DNA of 64,000 nucleotides from Sphaerisporangium rufum (GTDB lineage: Bacteria; Actinomycetota; Actinomycetes; Streptosporangiales; Streptosporangiaceae). A program made the position numbers and the translations under genes. The stretch is taken from NCBI RefSeq assembly GCF_016863395.1, contig NZ_BOOU01000024.1, forward strand, positions 1 to 64,000, given 5' to 3'. Positions 1 through 7,614 of this stretch are shown here, piece after piece (position 1 is the first letter of the stretch; each line of letters opens with the position of its first letter). The notes beneath the pieces are model-generated. The model did no database searches. It was not told the origin of the DNA and worked only from the letters and a program-made list of their open reading frames with translations.

Positions 1-75
1 TAAGCCTGAGGGACGAAGGCTTGCGAGCGACGCTCGAAGAACGCCGGCTGAAGGCGCCAGAACGCAGCGCGAGCG
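1..75 (+). repeat. Dispersed repeat, copy A
   Basis: About 73 bp that recurs in inverted orientation at 3421-3493. I count two mismatches in the first 70 bases. Both copies stay open in the same reading frame (LR[D/N][16 protein letters not shown]). The unit contains a self-complementary core (CGAGCGACGCTCG). The copy sits exactly where the N-terminus of the following sigma factor begins. Confidence 0.85.
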
Positions 76-1298
76 GAGCGAGTGCCAGGGAACTCGCCGA
101 GGTCTTCCGCCGGGAGTACGGCCGGGCGGTCGCCGCGCTGGTGCGCCGGTTCGGTGATATCGACCTGGCCGAAGAGTGCATCCAGGAGGCGTTCTTGGAG
201 GCGGTGCGGCTGTGGCCGGTCACCGGCCCGCCGCCCAGCCCGGCGGGCTGGATCATCACGACCGCTCGTAACCGGGCGATCGACCGGCTGCGCCGCGAGG
301 CGTCCCGCGCGGACCGGCAGGCCGAGGCGGTCCGGCTGCACGGCGGCGACGACCCGATCGAGGAGGGGGCCGTGCCCGACGACCGACTGCGATTGATCTT
401 CACCTGCTGCCACCCGGCGCTGGCCGTGCCGGCCCAGGTCGCGCTGACGTTGCGGCTGATCGGCGGGCTCACCACGACGGAGATCGCGCGCGCGTTCCTG
501 GTGCCCGAGACGACGATGGCCCAGCGGCTGGTCCGCGCCAAGGCCAAGATCCGCGCGGCCGGCATCCCGTACCGGGTGCCCCGGGAGGCCGACCTGCCCG
601 GCCGCCTCCGGCCGGTGCTGGCGGTGCTGCTGCTGATCTTCAACGAGGGTTACGCGGCCGGCTCGGGTGACCGGCTGGTCCGCGACGAGTTGTGCGCCGA
701 GGCCGTCCGGCTGGCCCGGCTGCTGGCCGAGCTGATGCCGGACGAGCCGGAGGTGCTCGGCCTGCTGGCGCTGATGCTGCTGCTGCGCTCCCGCCAGGAC
801 GCCCGGACCGGTCCGGGCGGCAGCCTGGTGCCGCTGGCCGACCAGGACCGGCGCCGCTGGGACCGGGAGCTGATCGCCGAGGGGCAGGACCTGGTCCGCC
901 GCTGCCTGCGGCGGGATCGCCCCGGCCCGTACCAGATCCAGGCGGCGATCAACGCGGTGCACGCGGACGCGGCCGACGCCGGGGCCACCGACTGGGCCCA
1001 GATCGTGGCACTGTACGACCGGCAGATGGCCGTGGCCCCCGGCCCGGTGGTGGCGCTGAACCGGGCGGTGGCGGTGGCGGAGGTGGCCGGGCCGGCCGCC
1101 GCGCTCGACCTGGTGGACGGCCTGGACCTGCCCGGCTACCACATCATGCACGCGGTGCGGGCCGACCTGCTGCGCCGGCTGGGCCGGACCGCCGAGGCCG
1201 CGGCGGCCTTCACCGCGGCGATCGAGCGCACCGGGAACGAGGTCGAACGGGAATTCCTGCGCGCGCGCCGGGCGGGGCTGGCGCGGGGCGAGGTGTGA
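21..1298 (+). CDS. ECF RNA polymerase sigma factor, DUF6596 type (possibly 5'-partial)
   Basis: Extracytoplasmic-function sigma factor of the long class with a C-terminal DUF6596/TPR-like extension (ECF42-like), which directs RNA polymerase to a stress regulon. Region sigma2 is at about residues 25-95 ([15 protein letters not shown], then [10 protein letters not shown]) and sigma4 at about 125-185 ([20 protein letters not shown]). The extension follows, with the typical NEGY and FTCCHP motifs. No anti-sigma gene lies beside it; this class usually replaces one with the C-terminal domain. The only in-window start is TTG at 21, and the frame is still open at base 3, so the gene may begin upstream. 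Residues 1-22 are encoded by the dispersed repeat and do not look like family sequence; recognisable sigma2 begins near residue 24. The repeat may have replaced the original start. Confidence 0.9.
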   Translation: MRATLEERRLKAPERSASGASARELAEVFRREYGRAVAALVRRFGDIDLAEECIQEAFLEAVRLWPVTGPPPSPAGWIITTARNRAIDRLRREASRADRQAEAVRLHGGDDPIEEGAVPDDRLRLIFTCCHPALAVPAQVALTLRLIGGLTTTEIARAFLVPETTMAQRLVRAKAKIRAAGIPYRVPREADLPGRLRPVLAVLLLIFNEGYAAGSGDRLVRDELCAEAVRLARLLAELMPDEPEVLGLLALMLLLRSRQDARTGPGGSLVPLADQDRRRWDRELIAEGQDLVRRCLRRDRPGPYQIQAAINAVHADAADAGATDWAQIVALYDRQMAVAPGPVVALNRAVAVAEVAGPAAALDLVDGLDLPGYHIMHAVRADLLRRLGRTAEAAAAFTAAIERTGNEVEREFLRARRAGLARGEV

Positions 1299-1354
1299 CG
1301 CAACTCGCCGCTCGCCGGTGAATATCCGCTGGTCGCCAGGAAACTAAGCAAACC

Positions 1355-2359
1355 ATGACACGTGGCATCAAACTACGCTCCCGCCCGGTGGGCTGGCCGG
1401 ACGCCGGCGTTTTCGAGCTCGCCGAGCTGCCGGTCACCCCGCTCGACGCAGGCCAGGTCCGGGTACGGAACCTGTTCATGTCCGTCGATCCGTACATGCG
1501 CGGCCGGATGAACGAGGGTAAGTCGTACGTGCCGCCGTTCCAGGTGGGCGAGCTGCTGGACGGCGGCGCCGTCGGCGAGGTGGTGGAGAGCCGCGCGGAC
1601 GGCCTGCCGGTCGGCGAGCTGGTGCTGCACGACCGGGGCTGGCGGGAGGAGGCCGTGGTGGACGCCGCGCGGGCACGCGCCGTCCGGCCGCCCGAGGGGA
1701 TCTCGCCGTCCGCCTATCTCGGCGTGCTCGGCATGCCCGGGCTGACGGCCTATGTCGGGCTGCTCGACGTGGCCGGCTTCCAGGAGGGCGACGCGGTGTT
1801 CGTGTCCGGCGCCGCGGGGGCGGTCGGGAGCCTGGTGGGCCAGATCGCCCGGCTGCGCGGCGCCTCCCGGGTCGTGGGCAGCGCGGGCTCTGAAGAGAAG
1901 GTCCGCTACCTCACCGAGCAGCTCGGGTTCGACGCGGCGTTCAACTACAAGACGGACCGTCCGCTGACCGAGCAGCTGCGGTCTGCCGCGCCCGATGGCA
2001 TCGACGTCTACTTCGACAACGTGGGCGGAGATCACCTGGCCGCCGCGATCGACTGCCTCCACGACCACGGCCGGGCCGCGCTGTGCGGGGCCATCTCCGG
2101 TTACAACGAGACCGAGCAGCCGCCCGGCCCGGGCAACCTCTTCAAGATCGTCACCAAGCGGCTGACGTTGCGGGGTTTCATCGTGGGCGACCACGCCGCA
2201 CGGATGCCCGACATGATCAACGAGATGGGCGACTGGCTGCGGACCGGCGCCATCCGGTTCGACGAGACCGTGGTCGAGGGCATCGAGAACGCGCCGGAGG
2301 CGTTCCTCGGCATGCTCCGCGGCGAGAACCGCGGGAAGATGATCGTCAAGCTGGCGTAG
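1355..2359 (+). CDS. NADP-dependent MDR-family oxidoreductase (prostaglandin/curcumin reductase-like)
   Basis: Zinc-independent medium-chain dehydrogenase/reductase of the leukotriene B4 12-hydroxydehydrogenase / CurA group. These enzymes reduce the double bond of alpha,beta-unsaturated ketones with NADPH in the cytoplasm. Visible features are the N-terminal GroES-like part with SVDPYMRGRM, the nucleotide-binding motif SGAAGAVGSLVGQIAR near residue 150, and DVYFDNVGG near 220. At 334 residues it has the usual full length. It starts with ATG 57 bases after the sigma factor gene, so co-transcription is possible. The natural substrate cannot be read from the sequence. Confidence 0.9.
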   Translation: MTRGIKLRSRPVGWPDAGVFELAELPVTPLDAGQVRVRNLFMSVDPYMRGRMNEGKSYVPPFQVGELLDGGAVGEVVESRADGLPVGELVLHDRGWREEAVVDAARARAVRPPEGISPSAYLGVLGMPGLTAYVGLLDVAGFQEGDAVFVSGAAGAVGSLVGQIARLRGASRVVGSAGSEEKVRYLTEQLGFDAAFNYKTDRPLTEQLRSAAPDGIDVYFDNVGGDHLAAAIDCLHDHGRAALCGAISGYNETEQPPGPGNLFKIVTKRLTLRGFIVGDHAARMPDMINEMGDWLRTGAIRFDETVVEGIENAPEAFLGMLRGENRGKMIVKLA

Positions 2360-2411
2360 TGGCATATCCGGCTGATCCTCGGGAAAGGTGCATACCAGGA
2401 GGTGTGAGGCA

Positions 2412-2687
2412 ATGAACCAGGATCAGCTGGAGTTGCTGCCGGCCGATGAGCTGCACGACCGCGCGGTACGCTACGCGGTCACGCACGGTGACTTCGGCTT
2501 CCTGTGGAGGCTGCTCAAGGCCATCCCCGCCGCCGAGGCGGCCGGCGGCCACGGGCAGGAGGCCGCCAACGACCTCACCCGGGTCTCGGCGCTGCTCAGT
2601 GACGCGATCGCCTCGGGCGAAGGCGAACTCGGCGAGGCGCTGCGCCCCATGTACATCGCCTACCTTGCCGAGCACCCGGACGCCTGA
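2412..2687 (+). CDS. Small conserved-looking hypothetical protein
   Basis: A 91-residue soluble protein of unknown function. The ATG at 2412 is chosen because a near-perfect Shine-Dalgarno (AGGAGGTG, 2397-2404) sits 7 bases upstream; an earlier in-frame start would place this signal inside the gene. The protein is acidic and mostly helical, with no cysteine or signal peptide. It lies between the oxidoreductase and the OsmC gene on the same strand. I do not recognise a family. Confidence 0.75.
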   Translation: MNQDQLELLPADELHDRAVRYAVTHGDFGFLWRLLKAIPAAEAAGGHGQEAANDLTRVSALLSDAIASGEGELGEALRPMYIAYLAEHPDA

Positions 2688-2717
2688 CCGGGCCGCGGGC
2701 CGTTCTACGCTCGATGA

Positions 2718-3116
2718 ATGGCATCGGTGAACGTGGAACGTACGGACGACGGCTTCGTGGCGCGCAACGCCCGCGGAGCCGAGGTGAAGATGGGCAGCGG
2801 TGACGAGCAGGGCGCATTCACCCCGGTGGAGCTGCTGCTCGCCGCGGTCGGCGGCTGCAACATCGTCACCGTGGAGCCGCTGACCGCCCAGCGCGGTCAC
2901 CGGCTGGTGCGGCTGGCGATGACCGTGGCCGCCGAGAAGGTCGAGCCCACCCTGCTCGGCCCGGTCACGGTGACCTACGAGGTGGAGCTCCCGGAAGGCG
3001 ACCCCAAGGCGGACGAGGTCTTCCGGGCCGTGGCCCACCGGGTCCACGAGCGGCACTGCACCGTCAGCCGCTCGCTGGAGAAGGGCACACAGGTGATCGT
3101 CGAACTACCGGATTAG
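2718..3116 (+). CDS. OsmC/Ohr-family peroxidase-like protein
   Basis: OsmC-fold protein of 132 residues. Family members reduce organic hydroperoxides using a pair of reactive cysteines. The two conserved cysteines are visible at positions 47 (AAVGGCNIVT) and 114 (ERHCTVSR), with the central helix containing FTPVELLLAAVGGC as in the family. It starts 30 bases after the preceding small gene and probably shares its transcript. The general OsmC subgroup fits better than Ohr because the Ohr-type sequence around the first cysteine is absent. Confidence 0.9.
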   Translation: MASVNVERTDDGFVARNARGAEVKMGSGDEQGAFTPVELLLAAVGGCNIVTVEPLTAQRGHRLVRLAMTVAAEKVEPTLLGPVTVTYEVELPEGDPKADEVFRAVAHRVHERHCTVSRSLEKGTQVIVELPD

Positions 3117-3361
3117 CGGCGGCCCCGGAGCGCCGTCGCGGTATCTGGTCATCCCGCAGGCTTAGACCGAATCTATACCGTGCGATGACGAGTACCTCAG
3201 GACCCGGTATGTAGTGTTAAGGCAGGTCAAGAGGGATGCGACCGCGCCCGCGAGGGCGACGCACAAGCTTTTCACCAGAAGGACGCGGTGGGGGAACGCG
3301 TCCGATCAACGGGACCCGCACCGGTGTTTTTGGGGGAAGACATCGGCGCAGGACCGTTATC
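3117..3361 (+). other. Intergenic region with a possible small transcript
   Basis: About 245 bases without a credible protein gene. A promoter-like patch (TATGTAGTGTTAAG, near 3208-3221) is followed about 150 bases later by a strong hairpin at 3362-3397, so a short non-coding transcript is possible. I cannot match it to a known RNA family. Confidence 0.3.
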
Positions 3362-3397
3362 GCGGGGCCGGGCAGGCGGGGGACTGCCCGGCCCCGC
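3362..3397 (+). terminator. Strong hairpin terminator
   Basis: A perfect 14-bp GC-rich stem (3362-3375 with 3384-3397) and an 8-base loop, followed by TGTGTTTG. It could end the osmC transcript or a small RNA starting near 3220. Confidence 0.75.
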
Positions 3398-3420
3398 TGT
3401 GTTTGCCGGCGCGCGCTTCG

Positions 3421-3493
3421 CGCGCGCTGCGTTCGGGCGCCTTCAGCCGGCGTTCTTCGAGCGTCGCTCGCAAGCCTTCGTTCCTCAGGCTTA
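3421..3493 (-). repeat. Dispersed repeat, copy B (inverted relative to copy A)
   Basis: Reverse complement of bases 1-75 with only a few changes. Together the two copies bracket the sigma factor, oxidoreductase, small gene and osmC. Here the unit lies in non-coding DNA directly after the terminator hairpin. Confidence 0.85.
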
Positions 3494-4019
3494 CTCCCTC
3501 CTCCTCACAACACCGGCGCGCCCGAACGCCGGGGTGGGGCAGCGGCGGGGTCAGTGCGAGCTCCACGGGGGTGGGAAGCGGCGGGGTCGTCGCCGGCTCT
3601 GTGGGGTGGGTGTTGGGGTGATCTTTTGGACTCGCGAGGGGTGGGGTCCCGATTGGGGTGATCTTGGGCTCTGGGGCGCGGGCGAGCGGGGTGGTGGTCT
3701 CTCGGGGGGTGGGGTGGTGGCCGGATGGGGCAGGTTGTGGGAGATCGGCGATACGTTGGGTAACTTTGTTAACGCGCAGAGTATTGCCGGGGGAGGGGTC
3801 GGGGTGCGTTTTACTGATCGTTCGAAGGGGCGGGTAAAGGGACGGCAAACCTCTTGAGTCACCAGAGGCTCGCCTTGTCACACTGGCGCGCTGATCGCTG
3901 GCCCATTTTCAGCGAGAATGGCGCTATTTAAGGGGTTTTGGGGTGAAAGGTAGATTTTCTAGCTGGTTGTAGACGTTCGGTTGGCTTTGTCATCACTTGG
4001 TGGGTATGTTGCTGGGACC
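3494..4019. other. Long non-coding stretch, strand-biased (G/T-rich) then AT-richer
   Basis: No convincing gene. Bases 3520-3740 are strongly G/T-rich on the plus strand and contain two copies of GGGGTGATCTT (near 3616 and 3656), 40 bp apart. Bases 3860-4010 are unusually AT-rich for this genome and probably hold the promoter of the riboswitch transcript. Confidence 0.5.
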
Positions 4020-4185
4020 GGGTGGTGACCTGGTCTTCAGCCGGAAGGCCGCCAGCCGGTCGTCGAGTCCCAGGGCCGTATCGGTCCAGGAGCCGGGGAC
4101 CCAATCTCATTGGGGTGAATCCGCGCCAGCGGTAGGGCGAACTCCACGCCCGAACCCGTCAGCTAACCCGGTAGACGTCCATGGA
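4020..4185 (+). promoter_or_regulatory. ydaO/yuaA c-di-AMP riboswitch
   Basis: The conserved blocks of the actinobacterial ydaO-type riboswitch appear in order: CCGGGGACCCA at 4093, TGGGGTGAATC at 4111, TAGGGCGAAC at 4133, and CCCGAACCCGTCAGCTAACC from 4149, ending with CGGTAGACG near 4177. This RNA binds cyclic di-AMP and in actinobacteria usually controls cell-wall hydrolases and resuscitation factors. Here it precedes a secreted RlpA-like protein by about 320 bases. The 5' boundary is approximate. Confidence 0.92.
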
Positions 4186-4503
4186 GAGGAGACCACGAGT
4201 GGAGCACCCCACCCCGCCCTGTGCGTCCCCCGGGCGACCATAAGTCCCGGCTCTCGCCGCAGGTAGCGGCGGACGGCGCGGCCTTGATCGCCGCGTGACC
4301 CGCGGCCCGCGCCCGACCCACCACGTGGCGGCATGCCACGACCGTAGCGACATCCCCTGACAGCGCCGTGCCCTTGACGCCTTCCCTGTTTTCGCGTCCG
4401 GCGGCCCCTGACGAGCGCACCGTCCCGTACCGAGGTTTCTTCGACATTCCGTCGATCCCCCGGAGCGCGGACCGCCCTGTCTCCTGATGAAGGACCTACC
4501 CCC

Positions 4504-5274
4504 ATGCCGTTCTTCTCCAACACCCCCAAGTGCTGGCTGGCCTCGGGTGTGGCCTGTACCGCCATCATCGGCACCACCGCCTTCGCCGCCACCGACCTGA
4601 CCTCGCAGGACGATGAGACCGCCGCGGTCGCCGTGGACGAGACGTCCGCCGCCGCGGACGAGACGCGCGACGACGCCGCCCCCCCGGCGGCCGCCGCCGA
4701 GAGCACCGAGGACGACCGGAGCGCCGAGCGCGACGAGCGCGCGGACGCCGAGGAGGACGAGGCCGACAAGGCTGATAAGGCTGATAAGGCTGATAAGGCC
4801 CCGGCCACCAAGCGGGTCATGCTCAAGGGGTCGACCACGGCCTCCTACTTCTGGGACGACTCCTCCGGCCGGATGGGCGACACCGGCCTGCCCGCCAGCG
4901 GCAAGCCCATGCAGAAGGGCATGTTCGCCAGCCCCAGCTGGCCGCTCGGCACCGAGGGCTACGTCGTCTACAACGGTAAGAAGGCCCCGTTCTTCATTGG
5001 CGACCGCGGGCCGGGCATCCCGTCCGAGCGCGGCATCATGCTGGACATCGACGGCAAGACCTTCGCCGAGCTGACCGGGGGAAGGTTCAACGACAGCAAC
5101 CTCACGGTCACCGGGTTCGGCTCCGGCCACATCAAGGTGGACTACGTGATCACCAAGTGGGGTAAGGGCCCGGGCCGCAAGAACCGCCCGGTGCCGTTCT
5201 CCAACGGTGCCTGGCGGGTCTTCGACTCGAGCCCGGCCAAACCGACGACGGTGCTCGCCGAGGCGCACGACTGA
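4504..5274 (+). CDS. Secreted RlpA-like double-psi beta-barrel protein
   Basis: Exported protein of 256 residues. It has an N-terminal hydrophobic signal region (about 10-30), a long acidic Ala/Asp/Glu-rich linker (about 35-100) with an imperfect ADK repeat, and a C-terminal domain (about 102-225) resembling the RlpA/expansin-like double-psi barrel. Visible barrel motifs are ASYFWDDSSGR, PLGTEGYVVYNGKK, FFIGDRGPG (with the Asp typical of RlpA-type glycan-cleaving enzymes) and IMLDIDGKTFAELTGG. The family acts on, or binds, peptidoglycan outside the cell. The upstream c-di-AMP riboswitch supports a cell-wall role. The start is ATG at 4504 with a weak AAGGA upstream. Enzymatic activity is inferred, not shown. 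Confidence 0.75.
   Translation: MPFFSNTPKCWLASGVACTAIIGTTAFAATDLTSQDDETAAVAVDETSAAADETRDDAAPPAAAAESTEDDRSAERDERADAEEDEADKADKADKADKAPATKRVMLKGSTTASYFWDDSSGRMGDTGLPASGKPMQKGMFASPSWPLGTEGYVVYNGKKAPFFIGDRGPGIPSERGIMLDIDGKTFAELTGGRFNDSNLTVTGFGSGHIKVDYVITKWGKGPGRKNRPVPFSNGAWRVFDSSPAKPTTVLAEAHD
4762..4797 (+). repeat. 9-bp tandem repeat inside the linker of the RlpA-like gene
   Basis: Four head-to-tail copies of GC[C/T]GA[C/T]AAG encoding repeated Ala-Asp-Lys. It changes only linker length. Confidence 0.9.
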
Positions 5275-5420
5275 CCGCGTCCGCCCTCCCCGGGGAGAGC
5301 GCGTCTCCCCGTCCCCGCCCGGATCGCCCATGCTCCCGCCGATCCGGGTCTCGTCGTTCATGCGGTTCCACCGGCGCCGCCGGCCCTCCCGGCCGATGTG
5401 CGTGCCGCGTCCGGGGCTGC

Positions 5421-5426
5421 TAGAGT
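5421..5426 (+). promoter_or_regulatory. -10 element of the tRNA-Lys promoter (candidate)
   Basis: TAGAGT, 12 bases before the mature tRNA, matches the actinobacterial housekeeping -10 pattern. I see no clear -35. Confidence 0.5.
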
Positions 5427-5438
5427 CGCCATAGCCAA

Positions 5439-5512
5439 GCGCCGCTAGCTCAGTTGGTTAGAGCAGCTGACTCTTAATCAGCGGGTCCGGGGTTCGAGTC
5501 CCTGGCGGCGCA
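5439..5512 (+). tRNA. tRNA-Lys (anticodon CUU)
   Basis: Complete cloverleaf. The acceptor stem GCGCCGC pairs with GCGGCGC (5505-5511), followed by discriminator A. The D arm is TAGCTCAGTTGGTTAGAGC, the anticodon loop is CTCTTAA giving CUU, and the T loop is TTCGAGT. CCA is not encoded. It reads AAG codons. Confidence 0.98.
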
Positions 5513-5517
5513 CAGCG

Positions 5518-5559
5518 AGAAACCCCAGCTCAAGCGTTTGAGCTGGGGTTTCTTTGTTT
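5518..5559 (+). terminator. Rho-independent terminator of tRNA-Lys
   Basis: A perfect 16-bp stem (5518-5533 with 5538-5553), a 4-base GCGT loop and a T-rich tail. A textbook intrinsic terminator 5 bases after the tRNA. Confidence 0.95.
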
Positions 5560-5630
5560 GACGTCTAGCCATGTACGTCCATCTGAGGGCTTGCCGAGCT
5601 CCGTCGGTCACGTCCAGCGGAGTGGTGTAT

Positions 5631-6961
5631 GAGTTGATCTCCGCGTGATCCTGTTTCTGCAGGTTAAGCGGTGAGTGTCTGGGGGGTCGGGTTTGGTTGT
5701 GGTGTGTCGCTGGAAATGACGCGGAGTCGGGTCTTGGCCAGGATGTCGGGGCCCATGTAGCGGCGGGCTTCGGTCCATTCGTCGGTCTGTTCGGCCAGGA
5801 CCGCGCCGATGAGGCGGATGATCGCCGGGCGGTCGGGGAAGATGCCGACCACGTCGGTGCGGCGGCGGATCTCCTTGTTCAGTCGTTCCTGGGGGTTGTT
5901 GGACCAGATCTGTTTCCAGATCTCGCGGGGGAAGGCGGCGAAGGCGAGCAGGTCGTCGGCGGCGGCGTCCAGATGGTCGCAGGCGGCGGGGTATTTCGCC
6001 GACAGCGCGTCGATGACCCAGGCGTGCTGGGTGCGCACCTGCTCGGCGGTGGGCTGGTCGAAGATGGTGCGCACCAGGGTGGCCACCCAGGGCTGGGCGG
6101 ATTTGGGGACGACGGTGAGCAGATTGCGCAGGTAGTGGGTGCGACACCGCTGCCAGCACGCCCCGGGCAGGGCGGCGGCCACCGCGCCGACCAGCCCGGT
6201 GTGGGCGTCGGAGATGACCAACTGGACGCCCGACAGGCCGCGGGCGACCAGGCCGCGCAGGAAGGTCAGCCATCCGGCACCGTCCTCGGCCGAGCTGACT
6301 TCAAGGCCGAGGATCTCCCGGCGGCCGTCGGCGTTGACCGCGGTGGCCACCAGCACGTGCACGTTGATGGTCCGCCCGCCCTCGCGGACCTTCTGGGTGA
6401 GGGCGTCCAGCCACAGGAAGGTGTAGGGGCCGGCGTCCAAGGCGCGGGTGCGGAAGGCCTCCACCTGCTCGTCCAGCACGCCGGCCATCTGCGAGACCTG
6501 GCTTTTGGAGATGTGCTTGATGCCCAGCTGCTCCACCAGTTTGTCCACCCGCCGGGTCGACACTCCCAGCAGGTAGCTGGTGGCCACCACGCTGATCAGC
6601 GCCTGCTCGGCCCGGCGGCGCCGCTCCAGCAGCCAGTCGGGGAAGTAGGACCCCTGCCGCAGCTTGGGGATCGCCAGCTCCACCGTCCCTGCGCGGGTGT
6701 CCCACTCACGGGTCCGGTACCCGTTGCGCCGGTTGGTCCGCTCGCTGCTGCGGGTGCCGTACCCGGCGCCGCACAGCCCGTCGGCGTCGGCCGACATCAA
6801 CGTCTCGGCCATGGTCTTCACCATGGATCGCAACAGATCCGGGTCGCCCTGCTCGATCTGCTTCGCCAGCCAGTCCGCAGCGTCCACACTGTCGTTGACG
6901 GCCATCCTGTCCTCCTTCGCTCTTGATCATGCACTCGAAGGATCACGCGATGGCCGTTCTC
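5631..6961 (-). mobile_element. IS256-family insertion sequence
   Basis: An apparently complete element of about 1.3 kb around one transposase gene. Imperfect terminal inverted repeats share the 10-mer GCGTGATCCT (5643-5652) with its complement (6939-6948), each lying about 10-13 bases inside a GAG-starting end. I could not identify a clear 8-bp target duplication, so the exact ends are approximate. It lies just downstream of tRNA-Lys. Confidence 0.8.
5664..6905 (-). CDS. IS256-family (MULE-type) transposase
   Basis: DDE transposase of 413 residues, the normal full length for the family, with no frameshift. The N-terminal DNA-binding region contains NRRNGYRTREWDTRAG and VELAIPKLRQGSYFP. The catalytic residues fit the family motifs FLWLDALTQKVREGG (first Asp), VISDAHTGL (second Asp) and SNNPQERLNKEIRRR (Glu). 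The enzyme cuts and joins the element ends. The start is ATG at 6905. Its intact state suggests the element may still be mobile. Confidence 0.95.
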   Translation of the reverse strand: MAVNDSVDAADWLAKQIEQGDPDLLRSMVKTMAETLMSADADGLCGAGYGTRSSERTNRRNGYRTREWDTRAGTVELAIPKLRQGSYFPDWLLERRRRAEQALISVVATSYLLGVSTRRVDKLVEQLGIKHISKSQVSQMAGVLDEQVEAFRTRALDAGPYTFLWLDALTQKVREGGRTINVHVLVATAVNADGRREILGLEVSSAEDGAGWLTFLRGLVARGLSGVQLVISDAHTGLVGAVAAALPGACWQRCRTHYLRNLLTVVPKSAQPWVATLVRTIFDQPTAEQVRTQHAWVIDALSAKYPAACDHLDAAADDLLAFAAFPREIWKQIWSNNPQERLNKEIRRRTDVVGIFPDRPAIIRLIGAVLAEQTDEWTEARRYMGPDILAKTRLRVISSDTPQPNPTPQTLTA

Positions 6962-7161
6962 ATTTCACGACGCCACGCTGACTACCAGCGGAAACTCGTA
7001 CACCACCTCCGTGGACGCAACCGCTCCGTCGCGCTCGTGGGTGTGCTCGCACGTAGCCGCGCCCATCGGTGATGACGCATCGTGAGTGTATGGCAACGAT
7101 TCGGAGTCACCTGTTGTGGAACGGGGTGACGGGTACATCTTCTCGTGAAAGGGTGCAGGGC

Positions 7162-7614
7162 ATGTTGACGATCAATCAGCCAGCCGTGACCGGCGTCGGC
7201 TATGAGGGATACGACCTCGACGGCTTCGTGTGTCATCTACGCCGTGAGGGCATCACCTTGCTGATTGACGTGCGCTTGAACCCGATCTCGCGTAAGCGGG
7301 GATTCAGCAAGACGGCCTTGGCGACGGCGCTGGCCGAGGCGGGTATCGGCTACGAGCACATGCGTGAACTGGGTAACCCGAAGTGGAACCGCGCCGGATT
7401 CGGTGGCAGCCCGGCCGAACTGGGCGCTGCACGCGGGATCTACGCCGGGTTTCTCGACGGCGATGAGGCCCGGGACTGTGTGGAGCGGATCATCGCTGCT
7501 GGTCGGGAGGGGAAGGTGGCGGTGATGTGCTTCGAGGCTGACGAACACCGCTGCCACCGCGACCTGGTGTTGGAGGCTGTCCGCGAGCGGTTCAGCTTCG
7601 CGATCTCGGCGTAG
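7162..7614 (+). CDS. DUF488 family protein
   Basis: A 150-residue soluble DUF488 protein of unknown biochemical role. Family features include the N-terminal VGYEGYDLDGFV, the LIDVRLNPISRK segment with conserved Asp and Arg, the L-x-x-LGNPKWN region, and the C-terminal VAVMCFEADEHRCHRDLV with the family Cys/His residues. ATG 7162 is chosen because it begins just before recognisable domain sequence and follows a purine-rich patch; an earlier in-frame start at 7069 adds unrelated residues. Its 3' end overlaps the convergent gene at 7592-8452 by 23 bases. Base composition is less GC-rich than the surrounding operons. Confidence 0.8.
   Translation: MLTINQPAVTGVGYEGYDLDGFVCHLRREGITLLIDVRLNPISRKRGFSKTALATALAEAGIGYEHMRELGNPKWNRAGFGGSPAELGAARGIYAGFLDGDEARDCVERIIAAGREGKVAVMCFEADEHRCHRDLVLEAVRERFSFAISA

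Noticed and set aside
3214-3881. Several open frames in both directions between osmC and the riboswitch
   Set aside because: Low-complexity Pro/Arg/Gly-rich sequence over repeats and a terminator hairpin, with no ribosome sites or homology.
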